From Schistocerca nitens (taxonomy: Eukaryota > Arthropoda > Insecta > Orthoptera > Acrididae): a stretch of DNA of 64,000 bases. Of the stretch, positions 1 to 11,211 are shown one piece after another; the first letter of the stretch is position 1, and the number at the start of each line of letters is the position of its first letter. The notes beneath the pieces are model-generated. The model saw nothing but the letters and a program-made list of their open reading frames with translations. It was not told the origin of the DNA and made no database searches. Both the position numbers and the translations under genes were made by a program. Location of the stretch: NCBI RefSeq assembly GCF_023898315.1, contig NC_064615.1, positions 910,258,742 through 910,322,741 of the forward strand, read 5' to 3'.

Positions 1-632
1 ATCAGAAAAAATCTTAGGAAATATCGGAAAATATACGTTGGCACGATAGCTCAACAGACGCTTTATTGGTCAGAGAGTCAACTGCGATTGAAAATACAAT
101 GCAAATCTTAGGCTGTGGTCATAGTGGCACCGATATCAGTGAATTCCCCCGACGACCAACATCGGTCAAAGATAGTTGATCTTTTCAAATCAGTATGCCA
201 CTATGAGCGCGGTCAGACTGTAGCCAATCTCATTGCCCTAACGTATAGACTTTGGATGACAATCAGTGAAGTTCAAATCTGTTTGTTTTCTTCAGTCAAA
301 TCGACTGACGTTCTCACATCTGAGCTGTGAGAAACTGATGAATTTGTAGCATTCTGAGGATAAACATATCGTACTTTGGATATAGTTTGGAATCTGTCTA
401 CAGAAATGGCAGGTTTGTTGGAAAACCACTAGTAGGCAAAATCTTTATCGGAAATTTTAGGTGTGAATTATAACAAAAAAAAAAAAAAAATTTGTTCAAA
501 TGAGAATGATGGAGTAACTTATGCCTAAAGTTACGTAGTGGATCTTTTTTGTGTTATTGGAGGTGGACAGTAGCTGTCTACAAATTATTAACACTGCTTA
601 CATACGTTTTTATGCTAGTAGGGGGGGGGGGG
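1..632. other. Unassigned sequence, no gene recognised
   Basis: A 71-codon open frame (115-330, plus) has no motif I recognise and is not supported by neighbours. A short poly-A run lies at about 476-490 and a G-run at 621-632. Nothing else is seen. Confidence 0.5.
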
Positions 633-850
633 ATGTGAATGCCATGTCCCTAGGGCCTCCCATCGGGTAGACCGTGCTCCTGGTGCAAGTCTTTCGAGTT
701 GATGTCTTGCATGTTGATGGGGATGAAATGATGATAAGGACAACACAACACCCAGTCCCTGAGCGGGGAAAATCTCCGACCCAGCCGGGATCGAACCCGG
801 GCCATTAGGTATGACATTCTGTCGTGCTGACCACTCAGCTACCAGGGTGA
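633..850 (-). mobile_element. tRNA-derived SINE
   Basis: On the minus strand the element opens with a tRNA-like head. A box A-like stretch (TAGCTGAGTGGT) is followed about 35 bases later by a box B-like GGTTCGATCCC, the two internal RNA polymerase III promoter elements of tRNA-derived SINEs. The body then contains the CCCCGCTCAGGGACTGGGTG block that also appears in the SINE at 9691-9930. G-rich flanks at about 615-632 and 853-868 (GTAGGGGG-type) could be the target-site duplication, but low complexity makes this weak. It is not a functional tRNA because the cloverleaf is incomplete. It would be transcribed, if at all, from its own promoter and mobilised by a LINE. Confidence 0.85.
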
Positions 851-907
851 TCGGTAGGGGGAGGGGGGTGATCCTGTTACATGAAATGGTTCGCAAATGG
901 TGTGTTA

Positions 908-1213
908 TGTGGGTCAGTTTTCAGTGCTGTGCGTCCAGTTTTCAGTGCTTTACGTGTTCGTAGTGTCTTATTCTAAGCTTTAATTATCTTTCACGCATAT
1001 GCTAAATAACAGTCATTAAAGGTTAACTAACGTATGCCTGCACAGCTTCAAATAAATTCAGCAAAACATAGTGTTTGTAATCTTACTTTTCAGGGTCATC
1101 ACTAATCACATTGAATATGTAAAGCTGAAGACTCATACGGGAACCACTTTCGGATAACAAAAGCTAATTTTGAGTACTTGTAGAGCTGTGATTATAGCTC
1201 AATTAAAAAATCT
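908..1213. repeat. Direct duplication, copy 1
   Basis: This stretch is repeated in the same orientation at about 2706-3000. Shared blocks include TCTTATTCTAAGCTTTA, TTCAAATAAATTCAGCAAAA, CAGGGTCATC and GAGTACTTGTAGA in the same order with small indels. No open frame or terminal signature identifies the family. Confidence 0.85.
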
Positions 1214-1922
1214 GATACATTAAAGATGCAGTTCTGACTTAAGTAAAAGTAGATGTGACACTTCAGTGACATCTGGGAATTACATCTTTCCACTATTCAA
1301 GCCATACCACATTTGGAAAAGCACAATTTCAGAGTTTTCGGTTGTTACCTTAGTATTTATGATGCCCTAAGAGTAGTTTAAAAGCTAATATCTTCCCTCT
1401 TGCACTCCAAATACTGCGAAATTTTACATTTATTCTATACCAAATGCATTATGCAAGTGCACTAAAAAGACAAAGTTATAGAAAATTTCCTTTAGTAATA
1501 GCTACACTCAATCTGAAATAATACTGCTATTAGAAACCTTGATACTTCCTTCCTCAAATCCACTGTGCAAGTGTTTAAAGAGCATTGAAGTTTCCCATAC
1601 TAAAATTTGATTATCCGAATATACTGCTACCATTGCATTAATTTTCACCATTTTTAAAATAAAATGAGCTGCTGTGAGACCACAAATCTATCTTTCATTG
1701 ATTGAATAATTCATCCTTATGCTCACAGAAATTTTATCTGTGTATCATACAACAGAAGCAGTATCTACTTTTACTATGTAACATAACCATTATGTGCTCA
1801 TTACCTCATTGGCAAAACTTTCATACATAGAAATCGCACATCCTACCTCTGTTGCATAATAAACCATACTCCTAAAAATGTGTTTAGGAGAGAGTCTTAA
1901 TGTGGTGTATCTTTGAAACTAC

Positions 1923-1997
<75 letters not shown>

Positions 1998-2705
1998 CAG
2001 CATTTTAGATTCAAAAGTAGTCACATAGTTAAAGCATTTTTAACTTCTGTAGCATGGCTTTTTCCCCATCACCTCATATTCATAAAACTAGTCACACACC
2101 GGAAATTCCAATAAATGATGACAGAATGTACAGTATGCTACATATTGTTTCCAGAACAGATACAGATTATTTAGATGCATTCGGTAATCTTTTTAATAGC
2201 AAATGCAGCACTGCAGCACTGTTTTCCAAGCACAAAGGTGTCGTGTTGTCCATCCCACGTTTGGAGGTAATAATCTAACCTATATTGCAAATACAGAATA
2301 GATTCTAACCTAACCTAACCTCATTGACTCTGCCACAAACTGACGAAGGAGATTTGACGCACAGTGAGCAAGCTGTTGGCCGATGTTATCATGTAGCCTC
2401 TGTTGGCAGAGTCTGATGATCATTGTCACTACCGCTGTGAACACAGCCTTATATGTCAACTAACGATGGAAGCAGCTCTTTCTGTGCACAGATACCAATT
2501 TGAGGAGCAGGGAGTGGAAGTCATTCTATCTTCGTCTGTTGAAGAAGGTTATGTTAGATTAACTGGGCCACATTCAGTAAAAGTGTACATTCTGTGTCGG
2601 TGGTTTTTTACATGTTGTGTACCTGGTGGTAACAGTGTGATGAATCACGGGAAGTGAAGACGGCCAATCATAAGTCAGATGTAATTTGCGAATGATATCA
2701 CTGTT
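1214..2705. other. Unassigned AT-rich sequence
   Basis: No family is recognised. Short open frames at 2054-2278 and 2403-2657 (plus) have no known motif and no supporting context. A few CCTAA units occur around 2305-2322. The stretch separates the two copies of a direct duplication and holds the TA microsatellite. Confidence 0.5.
1929..1994. repeat. (TA)n microsatellite
   Basis: About 33 uninterrupted TA dinucleotides. It is perfectly self-complementary and so able to form a cruciform; length is prone to sequencing and assembly error. Confidence 0.97.
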
Positions 2706-3000
2706 TACGTGTGTCTGCTTATGTGTGTCCAGTTTTCAATGCTTTACTTGTTCCTAGTGTCTTATTCTAAGCTTTATTTATCTTTCAATATATGCTAACT
2801 GGTGGTAATTGAAGGATAACTAACGTATGGGTGCACAACTTCAAATAAATTCAGCAAAATGTAGTGTTTGTTATCTTGCTTCTCAGGGTCATCGCTAATG
2901 ATATTGAGTATGTAAAGCTGAATACATCAAACGCTTCTGGATAACAAAAGATAATTTCGAGTACTTGTAGAAATGTGATTTGATCTCAGTTAAAAATCTG
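2706..3000. repeat. Direct duplication, copy 2
   Basis: This is the second copy of the segment at 908-1213, same strand, with substitutions and indels scattered along it. The divergence indicates an old event. The unit may be a fragment of an unrecognised interspersed repeat rather than a local duplication. Confidence 0.85.
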
Positions 3001-3327
3001 TTTCACTTCGTTACAAATCTCAGCAATTTAAGCTGTGCTGCTAGGTTCTTGCATAACCACAACATCGAAAATTTGTAGAAAACAATAATGTGTTTTCAAC
3101 AAGCAAGACTATAAGCATAATTGCTGTGAGTGAATATTCCTGTAAAACCACATCATCAGAAAGCTAATGGACTAGTATCTTCTGCCCAAGAAAATAAGTT
3201 ATATTCAGTTATTATCAGTAGCTACCAGTACTTAATACTTTGATGGCATCCGAATAAATCACGAGAATATATTAGAATCTAAAATGTTTTCGTTACTCTG
3301 AAATCTAATAGCACAATGCTAATTATG

Positions 3328-3680
3328 AGGGTGGTTTGATAAATCTGGTAAATTTATTTTAAAGACTGGAAACATTTTTGGTGGGCCTTCATGATTATTC
3401 CAAGGATCATACAAATAATTTCAACAATGTACAGTTCATTGTTGACTACCTTCTTTATTGCTCGACATGTCAACTGTGACTGAAAATGGAGGAATTCCAT
3501 TTGAAGGGTTAGACTGCCACACAAATCAAAACAGAATTGGATGAAGTGCATGCGGAATCTGCACTGTCACTGAAGACCATTAACTTTTTGGATTAATGAA
3601 TTTAAATATGTTTGGATAAGTAAGAGCACCATTAAGCTGTCCAACTGGAGTCACTGCTGAGATTGTAGGCGAGTGCACAA
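3328..3680 (+). pseudogene. Mariner transposase, N-terminal part
   Basis: The frame starting with ATG at 3486 reads as the DNA-binding start of a mariner transposase (EEFHLKG, stop, TATQIKTELDEVHAES, then a frameshift into INEFK), the helix-turn-helix that binds the terminal repeats. A stop and a frameshift make it dead. The sequence from 3328 (GGGTGGTTTGATAAATCTGG) is probably the outer end. Coding similarity breaks off near 3680 and resumes near 5640 in the same orientation, so I infer one mariner split by a ~2 kb insertion. The two parts could instead be separate relics of one family. Confidence 0.65.
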
Positions 3681-5639
3681 TGTCCTGCTTAGAGAACTGG
3701 CTATGAAGTAGCTGTGTGTGAGGCGAGTGCCGTGATTACTCACAGTCGACCAAATGTGCATCCAACAGACCCAAATCTATGGGGGGCAAACCAGGGCATT
3801 TGCCCTGGGCAGCAATTTCAGGGGTCGCCAAATTCTTATCCTTGAAGAAAGAAAAAAAAATCCTTGTTTCATAAAGCGCCTAGCACCCAGTGCACATTAG
3901 TCTATCGATTATTCATATGATTTTGAAATGCATCCCTGTTGGTTTTTGAACATGTTTGAACATATTCTAAGTTGATTTCTGAACTAATCACAAGTTGATT
4001 TTTGAATGTGTGAATGGTGTATGTGATGTCTCTGAAAGGGGAATCCCCTTCGCTTCTAGAAATAAAAAGCTTTCCATCAGACAAAAGGGGATGGGGCTAT
4101 AAGAGCTGAGCTTAATACACCTGAATGGGTGGATGCGAATCGCTGTTTATTTATGTGGTTGATTGTGTGTGTGAATGATAAGCGGTAAGATAAGTGATAA
4201 GATTACATATTACCTTCACGGTGCATCCAAGATAACGAAATTTTGACAAACAATTTTTGCCACATTGCTACACTACAAGAGCTAGTTGTACAGCCCCGGT
4301 TAGAGGCCGCTTAAGATCTATTCTCGAAAAGCGCGGAAAACTCGTTGTACGAACCTGTAATAATGGCTAACCAGAGAATAGACACGGGATAACTGAACTA
4401 GTGATTCCGGCAAGGTTAATGAAGTTAACTAGAGAATAAGTTTTGACAATGACAGAAGTAGTTACGGAATTAGTGATGACAAGATTGTTTGTTAGAACTA
4501 GGAAGGAAAAGGAACGGGAACTTTGCACAAATTTTATGGAATAATATGACGATTCCAAATTTATATGAAAATTTCGTACTATTACTACTTTTCTATCTCA
4601 TGCTTGAGAAACTGGAGCTTAGGAATGAAATGTGAAACAACTTCCTAACGTCAGACTTCTTGCTTGTAATATGCCCAATAGGCATTTGATACTGGTTGTT
4701 CGTGAATTATATTCTGTCTTGTTTTTTATGTACATGCGGTAGCTGAAAATGACCATTTGTGCAGAAACAGTCCCGCTTATTTGGCGTGTGTTCTGCTGCA
4801 GTATTAGAAAGTCCTATTTCGTTTTATCTAGAACACAGTGACAAAATAGACTAACCAAATCAATAAACCACATCACTCTTGGGTGCTATTCGTAATAACA
4901 GATTTTTCAGTATTAGACAACGACATTTTGATTTTTCACCTAGCAAAACGGTTGACGAACTTTGATGGGGTAACAGATTCTTTTGCAAAAAGGAAATCTA
5001 GCTGTGTAAAGCTGTAGCAAGATTAATGAAAAAAAATACTGGGGCCTAAGGATTGAAGAAATGTACTGTATTGCTTGTCTCCTGTCTTTGCTGCTTATGA
5101 GTTTCCTATACTTAATTTTACGTCACATAAAAGAAAAAGTTATTAGCCAATAGGGAATAAAGAATACAAATTTTCTGAAGAGTTCTTATTCTCCCTGTCA
5201 CAAATAATCCCATCCAGTATTAACTGTGAATTTTTTAAGGGGGGGGGGAGGCGATGTCAAACCAGCTGACTGGGAGCAGGAGAGGTACCACAGGAGACCT
5301 TAATTTCCACTGCCCTGAATATTCGTTTGATGGCTTCCATTACAAGGCACATACGTTTGAGTTCCACAGAGTGAAATACAGTGATGTGCGATAGAAGAAT
5401 GCTGAGTGGAGAGGCTTGATACTGCACTTTGGCACACATAAGACCAAATAACGTGTCTTACATTTCGTCGAACTTACATGTTTAATATGTAAAACTCTTC
5501 AAAATATGTGCGCTACAAAATGAGCATTTTTTTTAAAATCGATTTTTTTTTTACAATTTTTGACGTCTTATCTCAAACCGCTTGAGGGATTGAGAGAAGG
5601 GAGGGGATGGGGCGCAGGTGCACTATCAAGTACTTGTCC
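3681..5639. other. Sequence between the two mariner parts
   Basis: Apart from the Harbinger-type end at 4278-4525 I recognise nothing here. A 9-base G-run lies at about 5240. Short minus-strand frames (3902-4084, 4367-4558, 5257-5439) have no motif. By position this is the presumed insertion that separates the mariner N-terminus from its catalytic part. Confidence 0.4.
4278..4525 (+). mobile_element. PIF/Harbinger-type 5' end, truncated copy
   Basis: It begins AGCTAGTTGTACAGCCCCGG and then follows, with substitutions, the first ~240 bases of the element at 6549. Shared blocks are GTTGTACGAACC, GCTAACCAGAGAATA and AGGAAGGAAA. I cannot find a matching right end downstream, so this is probably a truncated relative of the complete copy at 6549-9983. 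Confidence 0.7.
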
Positions 5640-6130
5640 CAGGTCGGAAATATCGTAGATCCAGGGCTGACATCTAGCACAGCAATTCTTCACAATGTCT
5701 GGTGATGTTTAACCACAATCGGCAAGACTTTTTGTGCTGATATGAGACTGTTGATGAAACTGTGATCCCCCGTTACATACCAGAGTCAAAAGAGCAGTCA
5801 TAACAATGGACAAAGGCTGTTGAAAGGACACTGAAGAAACCAATACCATTTTGCAGTTCGTAAGATGATGACCACTGTTTTTTGGGATTCCCAAGCAATA
5901 ATTCTCATAGATTAATTAGAAAAAGGCAGAACCATAGCTGGAGCCTGTTATGCTTTATTGTTGGATCGTTTGAAACTTGCGTTGGCTGAAGAAAGACCAA
6001 GGTTGGCACTCCAAAAAGCACTCTTTCACCAGCATAATGCACCATCCTGTAAAGTGTGCCTTGTCTGCTTCTGGGGGTAACTTTGCTCCAGCTCTGATGA
6101 AGCACCTGTTCTAATACGCATTCCGAAACA
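5640..6130 (+). pseudogene. Mariner transposase, central catalytic part
   Basis: On the plus strand the translation shows the mariner block around the first catalytic aspartate (YETVDETVIPRYIPESKEQ, from about 5743), then a frame change into TVFWDSQAIILID and DRLKLALAEERPRLALQKA, ending at HQHNAPSC. In mariner transposases the last block is normally H-D-N-A-P-S-H; here the second catalytic Asp is His, so the enzyme is dead even without its stops. Sequence upstream (about 5645-5700) resembles the linker that precedes this block. The C-terminal third, with the third catalytic Asp, is not found. It belongs with the N-terminal part at 3328-3680. Confidence 0.8.
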
Positions 6131-6545
6131 TTTTTGATTCTGTCCAGTTGACAGTTGCTACTACCGGTAGCTCATGTGTTTCAGTTATTTTGTCACTAGC
6201 CATCTTGGATATTTTCTGCTAATCAAATCTGTATGACTACTGCATTTTTGAGGTAATTTTTGTCAAGAATAAGTGGTACTGTGCTACCAGACAACTGTTT
6301 AAAGAGTGGCATTCAGTCATGTGTAGAAATTAGTTATCTCCTAAATCATACCCGCAAATTCGTATCCATCGTGTTATTTATCCCTGTATGATCAAAACAG
6401 CTGTGAAGATCAGTTTCCGGGAAAACTGGGGTAACTTTATCCCACTGATAAAGTGGATCAAAATAGCGCCACAGTATTTTCGTTAATTGTTTTCAGACTT
6501 GATTTAGCCTGGGATGAATCTCGTTATGTTCAAAGTCAGTACTGC
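6131..6545. other. Unassigned sequence between mariner and Harbinger elements
   Basis: The right end of the mariner should lie here but I see no inverted copy of its left end. No other feature is recognised. Confidence 0.4.
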
Positions 6546-6726
6546 TAATGGCCAGTTGTACAATCTCTGTTAGTAGCCGGTTCAGCACTACTCTCGGAAT
6601 AGAGCGAGAAACGCGTTGTACGAACCCAGATTAACAGCTAACCAGAGAATAAAATAGAGATAACTGGCGATTTCTGACCGGTTAGCGAGCGTAACAGGGG
6701 AATAACTTTTCAGGATAGTAGGCATA

Positions 6727-6924
6727 GTGGCAGATGCAGACAGAGACGACGAGGTTGTGACTGAACTGTTCATGAGAATGAGGAAGGAAAGGGACGCCGC
6801 CGATTGCGCATTTATATTCAGATTTTACTTACCAGAGGAAGCTGTACTTCATCTTGTCAACCTTGCACATGGGAAACTGGAGCATGACGGACAGGTGAGA
6901 CTACTTCTCAGTTTTTTAAAATAA
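6727..6924 (+). CDS. Short open frame near the Harbinger 5' end
   Basis: This 65-codon frame (MADADRDDEVVTELFMRMRK...) is acidic and then rich in Arg and Lys. It lies just inside the left end of the Harbinger element, where the first exon of a HARBI1-like transposase or the Myb-like accessory protein could sit. The related truncated copy at 4278-4525 stops before most of this frame. I do not recognise a domain, so assignment to the transposon rests on position only. Confidence 0.35.
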   Translation: MADADRDDEVVTELFMRMRKERDAADCAFIFRFYLPEEAVLHLVNLAHGKLEHDGQVRLLLSFLK

Positions 6925-7616
6925 TACTATTTAACTGTAGTAATATTCATTCGATTCCAGTACCTCGTAAATTCCGTCGTGTTATTTATGTAAATCTCAG
7001 CATATTAAAATGACGATTCATACAAAAATAGTCTTGTACGCTAGCGTGTGTTGCAATTTCTGCAGTAGCGGAAAGGACTCTCTGTTTTATGTAGCAGACA
7101 GTTCCAATAATAGAATTAATCAGATAGAAAAACCACACGTTATGTGTACTATTTGTATCAACCACTTTTTCTGTTTCTGACGAAACAGATTTTCTCGTGT
7201 TGCAAAAAGTTTCGATAAAACAGCAGTGCCCCAGTTTCACCAATAGCAGAAAATATTAATAGCAGAAAATATTGTTCCGTTCTGTTTTCTACCGGGAATT
7301 CCACGTTTTGTAAACTACCACAGCAGTGCCATAACAACGTTTCTCCGTTTAGTGAAAATATTAGGATCACAGGCCCATTAATGCATGAGAGCACGAACAT
7401 TGTCATCCACCTACCATTATTTACTGAAGCCAGTATCTATCGTTCTTACTCGGGCTACGTTTAACAGAGGAAGATTAAGAGGAAAGTTAGTTTTTTCCTT
7501 TTGTTGTTCTTCTTCACTTTTTTTTAATTTAAAGATGATGCTTACCCAGCTATAGAACGTAACTGTTGTTCGGACATGGAGGTAATACTGAGAGACAGCA
7601 ACTGTCGATGGCATGC

Positions 7617-8455
7617 CTCACTCAGGCCGCCCAAAGGCTACTACTGCTCTGGATGACTGCTCGGTCATGGCTCACAGGAACCCTGGCAGCAACGCCACCA
7701 TGTTGAATAATGCTTTTTGTGCAGCCACAGGACGTCATGTTACGTCTCAATAGGCTGCATGATGTGCAACTTCACTCCCAACACCCATGGCGAGGTCCAT
7801 CTTTGCAACCATGACACCGTGCAGTATGGCACAGATAGGCCCAACAACATGCCGAATGGAATGCATAGGGTTGGCATCACGTTCTCTTCACCGATGAGTG
7901 TCACATATGCCTTCAACCAGACAGTCATTGGACACATGTTTGGAGGCAACCCGGTCAATTCGAATGCCTTAGACACACCGTCCAGCGAGTGCAGCAAGGT
8001 GGAAGTTCCCTGATGTTTTGGGGTGGCATTATGTGGGGCCAATCTTCGCCGCTGGTGGTCATGGAATGACTGTACAATTTGCGAATGCCATCCTTGGACC
8101 GACAGTGCAATCATATCGGCAGCATATTGGTGTGGCATTTGCCTTCAAGGATGAAAATTCGCACCCCCACTGTGCACATCCTGTGAATGACTTTCTTCAG
8201 GATACCGACATCACTTGACTAGAGTGGCCTGCATCTTCTCCAGACATGAACCCTATCAAACATGCCTGGGATAGATTGAAAAAGGCTGCTTATGGACGAT
8301 GTGACCCACCAACCACTCTGAGGGATCTACACCAAATCGCCATTGAGGAGTGGGACAATCTGGGCCAACAGTGCCTTGATGAACTTGTGGATAGTATGCC
8401 AGGACGAATACATACATGTATCAATGCAAGATGGTGTGCTTCTTGGTATTAGAGG
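7617..8455 (+). pseudogene. Tc1-like transposase relic
   Basis: Reading across frames on the plus strand gives a Tc1 transposase. A helix-turn-helix end (GRPKATTALDD) lies near 7628. The first catalytic block HVLFTDECHICL is near 7880, then WRQPG and SLMFWGGIMWGQ at about 8010-8040. The second catalytic block KDENSHPH is near 8148 and the last block SSPDMNPIKHAWDRLKK at 8234-8285. Canonical Tc1 enzymes have Asp before Asn in the second block and PIEH in the last; here the residues are Glu and Lys, so two of three catalytic positions are lost, besides frameshifts. The frame 8246-8452 holds the C-terminus. Terminal inverted repeats were not found. It lies within the Harbinger element. Confidence 0.85.
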
Positions 8456-8868
8456 TACCGGTGTGTACAGCATCTGGACCACCACCTCTGAATGTCTCAC
8501 TGTATGGTGGTACAACATGCAATGCATTGTTTTCATGAGCAGTAAAAAGGGTGGAAATGATGTTTATGTTGATCTCTGTTCCAATTTTCTGTACAGGTTC
8601 TGGAACTCTCGGAACTGAGGTGATGCAAAACTTTTTTTATGTGTGTATTGTTATTCACATAACCACAACCTTATTCATCATAAAGTAATTATCACTGTGT
8701 TTCAGGAACATAGGTACTTTTCATTCAGCTGACAGGAATCTTTAGTTATTGAATCTGCATAATCATAACAGTGGAAGGAGTGGCTGGCAAATTATATTTT
8801 TAAATTTCTCTTGAATTGTCTCATGCCATTCTTTTTTTTTTTTTTTTAAAAAAGGCTCTGTTCCACCA

Positions 8869-9105
8869 ATGAACCAGCTACTACAGACACTCAGATGTTT
8901 TGCCTTTGGTGATTTCTTTGTGCGCATTGGAGACTTCACTGGTATTTGCAGTGAGACAGCCAGCATGATTAGTAAAAGGATGTGTATGACACTGGACAAC
9001 ATGAACAAGGGGCAGTTTTTCCTGTATTTCACTGCACACAATTTGGAACTTACATTCCACATGTGGAGTGCCACCAATCCGTTGCCTCTGCGACCTTTTC
9101 CGTGA
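8869..9105 (+). pseudogene. HARBI1-like transposase fragment
   Basis: The frame opens NQLLQTLRCFAFGDFFVRIG and continues DFTGICSETASMISKRM. This is the helix-turn-helix region that precedes the nuclease domain in PIF/Harbinger transposases (pattern: L..LRF.A.G.F...IGD..G....T.S..I.RV). Similarity stops near 9050 and the frame ends at 9105 without the DDE domain, so only the DNA-binding end survives. It agrees with the TAA flanks and the termini of the surrounding element. Confidence 0.75.
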
Positions 9106-9690
9106 ATAATATTTACATGTTTCTTTCCTTAAAGTAATAATAAGAAGAAGAATAATCATACGTCTGTTATAGCTGCTTTGTTGCTCAATGTGAAGTTGTT
9201 TGTGAATGGAATCTGTTTCATATTTTTTCTTATATTTTACTCGAAAATCTAGAAAGATCCTTTACTGGTCAAATAACAAATACCTGATCATTTAATTAAT
9301 GTCAAGATACACTGTTATACATACCAGTACCCTACCAATTTAGTTAAAATTTTGCACCAATATTTTCATTGAATGATCCTGTAGCACTTTTCGTGTTTTT
9401 TACTATACTCTTGAACTCATTTCCAATATCTAGAAGTCACAAAATTTACTTAAGGGAAACGTTTTGTGATCTGAAACGCTTGTCACTCATGTTTAACATG
9501 CTATTTCTGCAGACAGTGACTAACTAAACATTAAATGACATACGCAAAAATATTCAGAGTGCTCCTCAGCTGTTGCCAACTTAATTAGACATGAATGCTA
9601 TTCCGAAAATAGATAACAAAGGAATAAAATGGCGATGTACAAAGCGCACTCCAAGTTAATCCATGATTAGCCTATTCCTCAGTTAGTGTC
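9106..9690. other. Harbinger interior, no coding sequence seen
   Basis: AT-rich sequence between the HARBI1-like fragment and the SINE. No frame or repeat is recognised. The nuclease half of the transposase would be expected here and is absent. Confidence 0.45.
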
Positions 9691-9930
9691 TGCCTGCTTA
9701 GCTGGGTGGCAACATGCTCACCTCCCATGCAAGAGGGCCCGGGTTTGACTCTTGGCTGGGTTGGAGATTTTCTCCACTCGAGGACTGGGTTTGTTTTGTC
9801 CTAATGATCATTTCATCTTCTTCACTGGCATGCAAGTTGCCCAATGTGGCGTCAACTGAAATAAGACTTGCACTTCGTGGCTGAGCTTCCCACATAGGGC
9901 CTCCTGACCAACAATGCCATATGCTCATTT
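9691..9930 (+). mobile_element. tRNA-derived SINE
   Basis: A tRNA-like head carries a box A-like GCTTAGCTGGGTGGCAACATG and a box B-like GGGTTTGACTCTTGG. The body has TCTCCACTCGAGGACTGGGT, related to the SINE at 633-850. Flanks CCTATTCCTCAG (9671-9682) and CATTCCCTCAG (9931-9941) are a plausible imperfect target duplication. It is inserted near the right end of the Harbinger element and is therefore younger than it. Confidence 0.85.
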
Positions 9931-9986
9931 CATTCCCTCAGGTACCTAGCCCATGATTTATCTCAAGATTGTACAACTGGCCCTAA

Positions 9987-10521
9987 GAAAATTAAAGTTA
10001 TTATAGTATGGTGCAAATTTAAACATGAGCTAGAACTTCAACAATATGCGGTTTACAGTACTGAAAATTTGAAGGAATGCCTGGAATCCATATGAAATAG
10101 AACACTTGCTTGAAATGTCACCAAATGATTCCAAACCAGTGCCAGGTTTTCTTAAAAAAAGAAAATAAAAAAGGGGAAACTCCAGACAGAACTTGAAGTT
10201 CACACAAAGATTGAGAATCAAACAGAAAAAATTAAATGGAAGTATTAGCAGCATGTGTGGAATATTAAGAAAGCCTATCAAAACCACAGAAAAAACTGAA
10301 ATCAGTCAGTAAGCAAACTGATGTTTTGGTGGCTACACAGTATGAAAATAAACATTACCCGATGTTGTTGAAAGTTTCATCAAAGATGTTGCCACAATAA
10401 ATACCATAGCGCATCTCTTGATGCCTGGAAATGGCCAGTAAATAAAGATATACTATTTCACAAATGGGATGATGTGACTGAAGGTGTAAGACCTTCTAAA
10501 TACTTATGCAAAAGAGGTATT
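9987..10521. other. Mostly unassigned; possible pogo/psq-type DNA-binding relic
   Basis: Around 10045-10140 (plus) a broken translation reads YAVYSTENLKECLESI, stop, NRTL. This faintly resembles the psq-type helix-turn-helix at the start of pogo/jerky-like transposases. It is short and interrupted and the call is weak. Nothing else is seen. Confidence 0.3.
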
Positions 10522-10960
10522 TTGGTTGGTTGGTTGGATTAAAGAGTTGGAAAGGGAAAAAACTGCTAGTTCATGGGTCCCTTGTTCTTATTAAAACAAT
10601 TCCACAAAGGCGAGAATGAAACAAATTAGACTTACAACATAAAACTGCAAGAAAGGTAAAAACCACAAGAATGGCAGAAGAGCAACAGACGCTACAATCG
10701 ATAAAATAGTACAAGAAAAACACAGAGAGATGCATAAAACAGGCAGAAGGAATTAAAACAAGAGATCAGATGGACATGGCTGGCTGATCACGAGAATAAA
10801 AAGCATAAAGCAGACACTCTGCAACACATTAAAAGCTTCAGCCTGGAAGCATTAGGATGGACAACACAGAGGACGTAGGGCATGCGCAGAAACTTAGATA
10901 GAATGATAAAATCCACCCACACGTATAAAACGTAAAACTAAATCAGCCGATGAGGTGTTG

Positions 10961-11207
10961 TCAGCTAAAATTAATGCTAACAAGTCTGGTAATCAAAGAT
11001 CTCATCACAGGGCAGTCAAAGTAGGACAGCTCAACAGAATACGGACCACTCACTGTCAACTGGGCACTGCACCCCCACTGAGGTGGGTCTTCATGGCACA
11101 GAAGATAGCCGTCAGTCACCCAAGTGTGGCCAATGCGGAGCCAGCAGACAATCATAATGTTCCTGTGAGAGGCCCGCATGGAAGCCTTCCAGACATTTGT
11201 AATCTCA
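10961..11207 (-). pseudogene. LINE protein C-terminal tail, beyond the insertion
   Basis: The translation reads MRASHRNIMIVCWLRIGHTW, then VTDGYLLCHEDPPQWGC. This is the segment that follows RNase H in this type of LINE protein (pattern RLGHS..T..YLL...DPP.C..C). It joins the RNase H part at 13755 in frame once the transposon and one TTAA copy are disregarded, which confirms that both belong to one ancestral gene. Confidence 0.8.
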
Positions 11208-11211
11208 TTAA

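Larger units (their letters stand above)
6549..9983 (+). mobile_element. PIF/Harbinger DNA transposon, nested
   Basis: The ends are inverted: TGGCCAGTTGTACAATCT at 6549 and the complement of GATTGTACAACTGGCCC ending at 9983. Both are flanked by TAA (6546-6548 and 9984-9986), matching the 3-bp TWA/TAA target duplication of PIF/Harbinger elements. Coding traces inside are an N-terminal candidate at 6727-6924 and a HARBI1-like segment at 8869-9105. Two younger insertions lie within it: a Tc1-like relic at about 7617-8455 and a tRNA-SINE at 9691-9930. The DDE catalytic half of the transposase is missing, so the copy is non-autonomous. Confidence 0.75.

Noticed and set aside
615-896. 93-codon open frame on the minus strand
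   Set aside because: It lies across the tRNA-SINE; the sequence is explained by the SINE.
2304-2323. CCTAA units like the insect telomere repeat
   Set aside because: Only about three imperfect units, no array; similar short runs occur at 56650 and elsewhere in AT-rich sequence.
5905-6105. 66-codon open frame on the minus strand
   Set aside because: Antisense to the mariner catalytic region read on the plus strand.
7740-8138. 132-codon open frame on the minus strand
   Set aside because: It is antisense to the Tc1-like gene, whose motifs are clear on the plus strand.
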